NCBI RefSeq assembly: GCF_024362695.1
Contig: NC_065404.1
Location: 8,410,604-8,474,603 of the forward strand
Direction of reading: 5' to 3'
DNA: 64,000 bases
Source: Pectinophora gossypiella
Taxonomy: Eukaryota > Arthropoda > Insecta > Lepidoptera > Gelechiidae
Positions 58,678-64,000 of this stretch are shown here, piece by piece. The position numbers were made by a program, and so were the translations under genes. Numbering within the stretch: the stretch's first letter is position 1; each line of letters begins with the position of its first letter. Under the pieces are notes generated by a model. It was not told the DNA's origin. It made no database searches and saw only the letters and a program-made list of their open reading frames with translations.

Positions 58678-61600
58678 ATGGTATGAATTTTTATCATATT
58701 TTTATTCTTTCTTCTCTGTAGTAATTATAATTATTTTAGTATTAATTTTATGCGGTTTCAGCACGGAAGGATTAAGGTGCGAACTTCTGAAGAAGAAAAA
58801 TTAAGGAAAGAACGAGAGCGTCAAGAGAAACTAAAAATTTTCAAACATGCTATGCAAAAGATACAACATAAGGTATACATTTATAACTTTATTATTATGA
58901 ATATTAAAATCCCATGTGAATGTGAAATGCGTGTATGAATCAATTGATAAATGTGGAGGACGCAAGAGAAGTGTGTCAGGATCGCAGCATTATGTATGTA
59001 TGTACTAAACATTCAATATTCCATCATTGAACATGTCCCTCAACTCTTATCAACGTGTTCTAGGTGTGGTTACTTTTGTCCGTTGCTTCCTGCCTTCTCT
59101 GATATAGTATTTAAATTATTTATCTACTGTAGAAATGGCTAAACAAAGTAATGCTTTCATTCATAGATAAAGATCTTATCTCTATTTAATAAGTATTGGA
59201 AGTAACTGTAGTTTAGATTTTGATATCTAGAAAATGATGAAATATTAAAAATATATATTTTTTTACATTTTCAGAGGAAAGAAGGGGAACTTGATCAAGA
59301 CTTGCTGGACTTGACCGGGAAGGTGTTAACTTCTAATCCTGATATATATACTTTGTGGAACATAAGGAGAGAAATATTGAGTATTTTTAGGTAAGTTCTT
59401 AGCTTTTCATTGTAACTATCATATTTCACCATATTCCATGAGTATTAGAACAAGTAAAAATAATAGTGGAGTTATGGCAGATAATGATGATTTACTATTT
59501 ATTACCCTATCCATGCTCTAATCTTTTTAACCTCACAATAGTTAAACAACGGGTTTTCAATTTGAAAAGACATCTGGGCGTCACTGCCTGAAAGTTTTAG
59601 AAGTGACTTTTTGTAATTTCCAGGAAAAATGATGAGATGACAGAAAAAATGCCTCAAACCTGTGATGCTGAGCTTCAGCTGACAGAATATTGTTTGAAGA
59701 TCAACCCTAAATCATACTGTGCATGGCACCAGAGAGAGTGGGTACTGACCACACGTCCTGACCCTGATTGGAATAAGGAACTTGAGGTTTGCAACAAATA
59801 TCTCAAACTTGATGAAAGGAATTGTGAGTATGAGTATCATTGTGTTTACTTAACATAGCAGGGAAAGTTTATGATTTATTGATTCGTACTCTTCAGTTTA
59901 TGTTTATCTTTTGAAACATATTTTTTTTTTACAGATTATATAAAATAATGGTAAAATTTGCTTTTCAGTTCACACATGGGATTATCGGCGTTTCGTAGTG
60001 CGCCAATGCAAGCCACCATTGAAGAATGAATTCGACTTTACTACAGAGAAATTACATGATAACTTTTCAAATTACTCTGCGTGGCATTACAGAAGTAAAA
60101 TGTTGTTGGAATTGTACCCTGATGTAGAAGGTACAGCTTATGATTTAATTTTTATACAATTAACTTTACGTACTTGTATTTTTTTGCAACTGCTTAACCC
60201 AAGCTTGACAAAACACCTATATGCGATGATGGCCGGCGCTTATTAAATTAAAATGACACTTGAATGTACTTTGCAGAGTCTATGATTATAAATAATGTGC
60301 AGCTTTTTTAGTAGTTCTGCAATAAATACCAAATTGTCCTTGTAATTTACAATTGTAAGTTTTATAAAACAGGCACCTAGTATTTACTTTGATATTGTTT
60401 TCGCACTTTAAAATGGTTGGACGGACATCTATCACTTTGTAAATGCGAATGTCATCAATTGTATGTACTAAACCATGTTGCATGCCTCGGTCAGGAGTCT
60501 CCACTCCTGAATTTAAGATAGACTCAATTCACCAGGCCTCCACCTGGTGACCTGTAACACAGGCTCACTGCCTAGCTCGGGCACCAGTCTGCCACAACTG
60601 AACATTTAGTTAATAGTTTTATATTTGCCATTGTCATCTACTTGTATTGTCACATTTCATATTTCCTTATGTTGAGTTTTGGTGCGAAATAAAGATTCTT
60701 ATTATTATTATTTACAATTGTAAGTTTTATAAAACAGGCACCTAGTAACCTGCAAAATGCCATCATATAGTTTATCACATACATCTATTCTCTCATCTGG
60801 ATTTTGATATGGTGTATTTACAAGTTGTCTTATGTTGGTTGTGCTGATTTCTTTATGGATTATCAGCATGAATTGTCTATCTTAAATTCAAACAGCTCTA
60901 GGCAATGGTGTATTCTGCTGCTTTAGTTTTTGATTTTATTTTCTATGAATAGTATTGGCTTGAATAAATTTATATTACAGGAGGCAGACCTATAGAAGCC
61001 AGTCACCACAAACATGAGTTGAAAATGGTTGAGAGTGCAGCATTCACGGATCCCGACGATACTAGCGCGTGGTTTTATCAGCGATGGTTGTTAGGTATAT
61101 TTTATATAATTAAAATCTAATATACAAGTTCACTTGAGCAGTTGAAGGATCAGGAATACTTACTTTGTATTGTTGACAGAACAGCATTCACTAGAGCTGT
61201 AAAGCTGCACTGGATTTTTCTATGATAACTACATGCTGGCAAAGGCCTACTCTAAAACTATCCATTAGTTTATGTCTAGCAATATAAATACAAGCATTAA
61301 TTTGTCTTCATAAATTCTTATTTCAGGCGCGGTGAAGAAAACTATCAGCCCTGTTGTGTGTACAGTAACACCCACAAAAACAACCGCTGCTTTCTCTGAT
61401 CATGTTTCTGTAGACTTTGTTAAATCAAGAGTTGTATTTTATATTGATGGTAAAGCTGTAAATGGTGATTGGAGTTCCTGTACTGGCAACCAGTTTGATG
61501 TTCTGTGGATTTTTAAACACGGAGAAACAGTTACTGGGGGTATGGATGTGAAGGTAGGTACCTTCATGTAAATATATATTATTTACAAGGGGGATGAAAA

Positions 61601-63151
61601 GGCCACATTCAGACAATTTACTTAAAAGTAACTGCACAACAAATGTCATATAGTAATATTTCTTTCTTTTTTCATATTGATGGCATGTTCTATATTAAAT
61701 AACAGTTTAACAGCCCTGTAATTAGCCTTAACTCTATTTTGCCGTTTAATAAATAATGTATAATTACTATTTCAGGTGGAATTTGAAACAGACACTGGAG
61801 ATAAGAATGTAATATGTTGCAAACAATATAGAGTATGTAGATACATAGGAAAAACTCAGCCAGATTTCCAAAGGAAATACCATGAAGCTGTGATTGAGGA
61901 GCTGAATAAACAACTCGATTCGTGTCGCCAGTTGCTTGCTTTGGAACCAGACAATAGATGTGAGTGTTCACTAATGAGTTATAAGAAAAACTCTGCTACA
62001 TAAGATATGGTGTGATTCTATAGGTCTAAAACTTGCTACCTATTTTAGAGATGACGAACTATCTCCCTTCATTAATATGACCCGTGTGAAACTTAGTATG
62101 ATAATTTTATATTGTACTATACATTGGCCCCGATTCCTGCAGAATCTTAATTTTATTTTAAGTTATACCGGTCATTCTCTTATCCTCCGAAAAAGATAGG
62201 GACGGATGATTGACAACTGTTAATTTTTAAACGAAGCCATCTCGCTGATAAGCAGCCCGTTCGACGTGTGCTGTTAACTTAATTTTGTCGGGTTATTGGC
62301 CTGTATAAAATTTTGGGATTTTTAAAAAAAAATTGCCTAAAATTAACGTGAGTTTCATAAATTTTATACCTGTCGATTTCCTGTCCCTTTATGGCGGATT
62401 AAAAATGACAGGTAGGTATAACTTAAAATAAAATTAGGCGGTATGTACTGGAATCAGCACCATTAAGCCAATTTTCGTGATGCTCCCTATGCAGTGTTGC
62501 AATTTTACCTACCTAAACTTTGATTTACATTTTAGTTAGGCCGAGCCTAGCTTTTCCCATACTTTAGTTAGAGTTAGAGTATTTTCCTTTAAAAATAATT
62601 GATTTCAGGGACACTCCTCACGCTGACAGTGTTTCTACATTGTATTGACGCCAAGCTTCATCACACGGAAGTTATAGAAAATTTACACAAGTTGAAAACT
62701 ATGGATAAGCTCAGAGCGGGATATTACGATGATCTAATATCCAAATGGAGTATAGAACACCAACTGTCTACCTCAAATATATCTGACATTGAATTTGAGA
62801 TTAAGTTTAACGAAAAACTTACATGTTTACCACATCTACAATATTTTAGTCACTGTGAAAATGTTAATTTGTGCAACCAAAAATTAACTTCTAAAGTGTT
62901 GCCTTCATTGGTTGTTCTTCAGCATTGTAAAGTAAGTTTGCTTGTTTGAAAATTATGACATGCATTCTCTTTACCAAAAATGTGTAGTTAATAATTTTTT
63001 TTTTCTTTTTCAGAAATTAAATTTAGGGACCAACCTGCTAACTACACTGAAAGGATTACCACTTTTGCATTTAGAAGAACTGAGTGTGCATAACAACAAA
63101 TATTTAACTGAAGAGGAATTAGAATCAAACTTTTTTTCTGGTATTATTTAA
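58678..63151 (+). CDS. RabGGTa: Rab geranylgeranyltransferase (GGTase-II) alpha subunit, complete, ten exons
   Basis: Cytosolic enzyme subunit; with the beta subunit and Rab escort protein it adds geranylgeranyl groups to C-terminal cysteines of Rab GTPases. Exons: 58678-58680, 58762-58872, 59275-59390, 59624-59823, 59969-60130, 60981-61094, 61327-61553, 61776-61959, 62609-62931 and 63014-63151. All are GT-AG and in phase; the sum is 1578 nt, 525 aa plus TAA (human RABGGTA is 567 aa). The start MHGRIKVRTSEEE matches the family; the ATG is an exon by itself and His2 begins exon 2. Five prenyltransferase-alpha repeats show their Trp at 66 (LWNIRRE), 111 (AWHQREW), 147 (TWDYRRF), 182 (AWHYRS) and 228 (AWFYQRW). 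Residues about 237-360 fit the inserted Ig-like domain, and about 425-525 the C-terminal leucine-rich repeats, which look degenerate and short. Confidence 0.97.
60383..60710 (+). mobile_element. 5'-truncated LINE-type insertion with 37-bp TSD in RabGGTa intron 5
   Basis: A 37-bp sequence at 60346-60382 is repeated exactly at 60711-60747. The insert ends GCGAAATAAAGATTCTTATT with further ATT units, the usual 3' tail of several insect non-LTR families. There is no coding frame. The duplication carries no mismatch, so the insertion is recent. Confidence 0.85.
62132..62456. mobile_element. Foldback MITE in RabGGTa intron 8
   Basis: Terminal inverted repeats of about 40 bp: the left CTTAATTTTATTTTAAGTTA-TACC and right GGTATAACTTAAAATAAAAT-TAGG arms pair with few mismatches, with GATTCC/GGAATC at the outer ends. 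It is about 325 bp with no open frame. Confidence 0.75.
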
Positions 63152-63237
63152 TAGCTGGGTTGTTTAACTGGTAACCGGCCAAACTACTGAGCCTTTTTTG
63201 AATTTTTTAGTAATATATATTTTTTTTTTAATGAAAT

Positions 63238-64000
63238 TTAACATTGTTGATTAATATTTAATTTAACCTTTGCATTAGCCGCATTACCGCGTTGAATGGC
63301 AATGGCCAGCCTTTGGACCAGGAACGAGCCGGAGCGGGAGTCACCTGTTTTCTCCCTGAGCCTGAGACCCAATTCTGACACAAAGATTTTGGTGTCCGCC
63401 CCCCAGCTACCAAAGGTCTCCACGGCAACGGGCACGAAGTTATATGCAGGCAATAGAGCTGCATACTTCTGCCTCTTCTTCTCAGCGGCATCCTCAGCCG
63501 CTGCCGCCGGTGAGTGGATGGTTCGACCAAGGTGGCTGGCGGCAACAGTGCTGACACAAGTAGCGTCCCAAACCAGGCACTTGCCATTTTTCCAAGGCAC
63601 CAAAGTCAAACCATCCGGTCTCCTCCCGTCAGACCTACACAGGCCCGGGGGCTCAAGCACGCAGGGTACGCTCGCTGACACTAAGGCCCTCCGGATAATA
63701 TCGTTGAGTGCATGGTGTCGCGAGAACCTCCCCGCGCAACGTCGACAACTCAGTGCGTGATGGCCATCAGCTTCCACCATGGAACCGCAGGTGCATATGT
63801 GGGGTTCACACACCTTGCAACCCAGGCGAAAAGCCACCGCCACACGCAAAGAGTCGTCGTCTAATAAGGTGCCCAAGTGAGGGGAGGGTAACGCGTGCAA
63901 CCATGCCCCAGATTCAGGTTGGGAAACCGCCCGGAGTCTGGCCAAAGATGCCCCATCGGCACGAGACATAAGTTGACCCTGGATCCGCTTCGCCCCGACA
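63238..64000 (-). mobile_element. Non-LTR retrotransposon, C-terminal part with zinc knuckle and restriction-like nuclease motif (partial)
   Basis: An open frame enters from the right edge without a stop and ends at TAA 63240-63238; 243 residues lie after the first Met in the window. It has a Cys/His cluster (CKVCEPHICTCGS ... GHHALSCRRC) and then RRPDGLTLVPWKNGKCLVWD, which has the PD...D spacing of the restriction-like endonuclease in R2/R4/NeSL-type elements. The C-terminus is basic. Seven or so bases after the stop, the minus strand runs into a poly(A) (Ts at 63220-63230), so the 3' UTR is almost absent. The frame is intact, so the copy may be young. The reverse transcriptase domain would lie outside the window. 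The clade assignment rests on motif order, not a search. Confidence 0.7.

Noticed and set aside
1..64000. CRISPR arrays, prokaryotic operons, defence systems, viral genomes
   Set aside because: No regularly spaced repeats, no dense gene packing, and all supported genes have spliceosomal introns.

Overview
This is a eukaryotic, almost certainly lepidopteran (moth or butterfly), genomic window. It is AT-rich, introns are GT-AG, and it carries many copies of interspersed repeats that I recognise as typical of Lepidoptera: SINE tails around CAGCAGTGGGACGTATATAG, foldback MITEs, and a mariner relic. There is no operon, CRISPR array or other prokaryotic feature.

Three host protein genes are supported. 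(1) Positions 156-54619, minus strand: the 5' part of neural cadherin CadN. Four coding exons (649 codons) join in frame, and the gene runs off the left edge. Its first intron is about 48.3 kb and fills most of the window. (2) Positions 56614-57805, minus strand: a two-exon BTB/POZ plus two-C2H2-finger protein of 317 aa, not assignable to a named gene. (3) Positions 58678-63151, plus strand: a complete ten-exon gene for the alpha subunit of Rab geranylgeranyltransferase (525 aa). Genes 2 and 3 are divergent, with about 870 bp between start codons. At the right edge, the minus strand carries the C-terminal part of a non-LTR retrotransposon protein with a zinc knuckle and a restriction-like nuclease motif. 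It stays open past the edge and ends in a poly(A) about 70 bp beyond the stop of gene 3.

The rest is intronic or intergenic DNA. The recognisable content is repeats: a tRNA-derived SINE family (four copies, two with clear target-site duplications); a second SINE family, one copy of which has a tRNA-like A box followed by 5S rRNA-like promoter blocks and a 15-bp duplication; several foldback elements, including a double palindrome of about 480 bp flanked by TA; LINE 3' ends, one with a perfect 37-bp target-site duplication; and a broken mariner transposase. CpG-rich patches lie upstream of CadN exon 1 and at scattered points in intron 1; they are candidate promoter or enhancer sequence, which sequence alone cannot prove.

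The three host genes have unrelated jobs (neuronal adhesion, transcriptional regulation, Rab prenylation) and there is no sign that they form a pathway. I found no convincing undescribed multigene system. The most notable items are the giant CadN intron, the composite SINE and the foldback elements.
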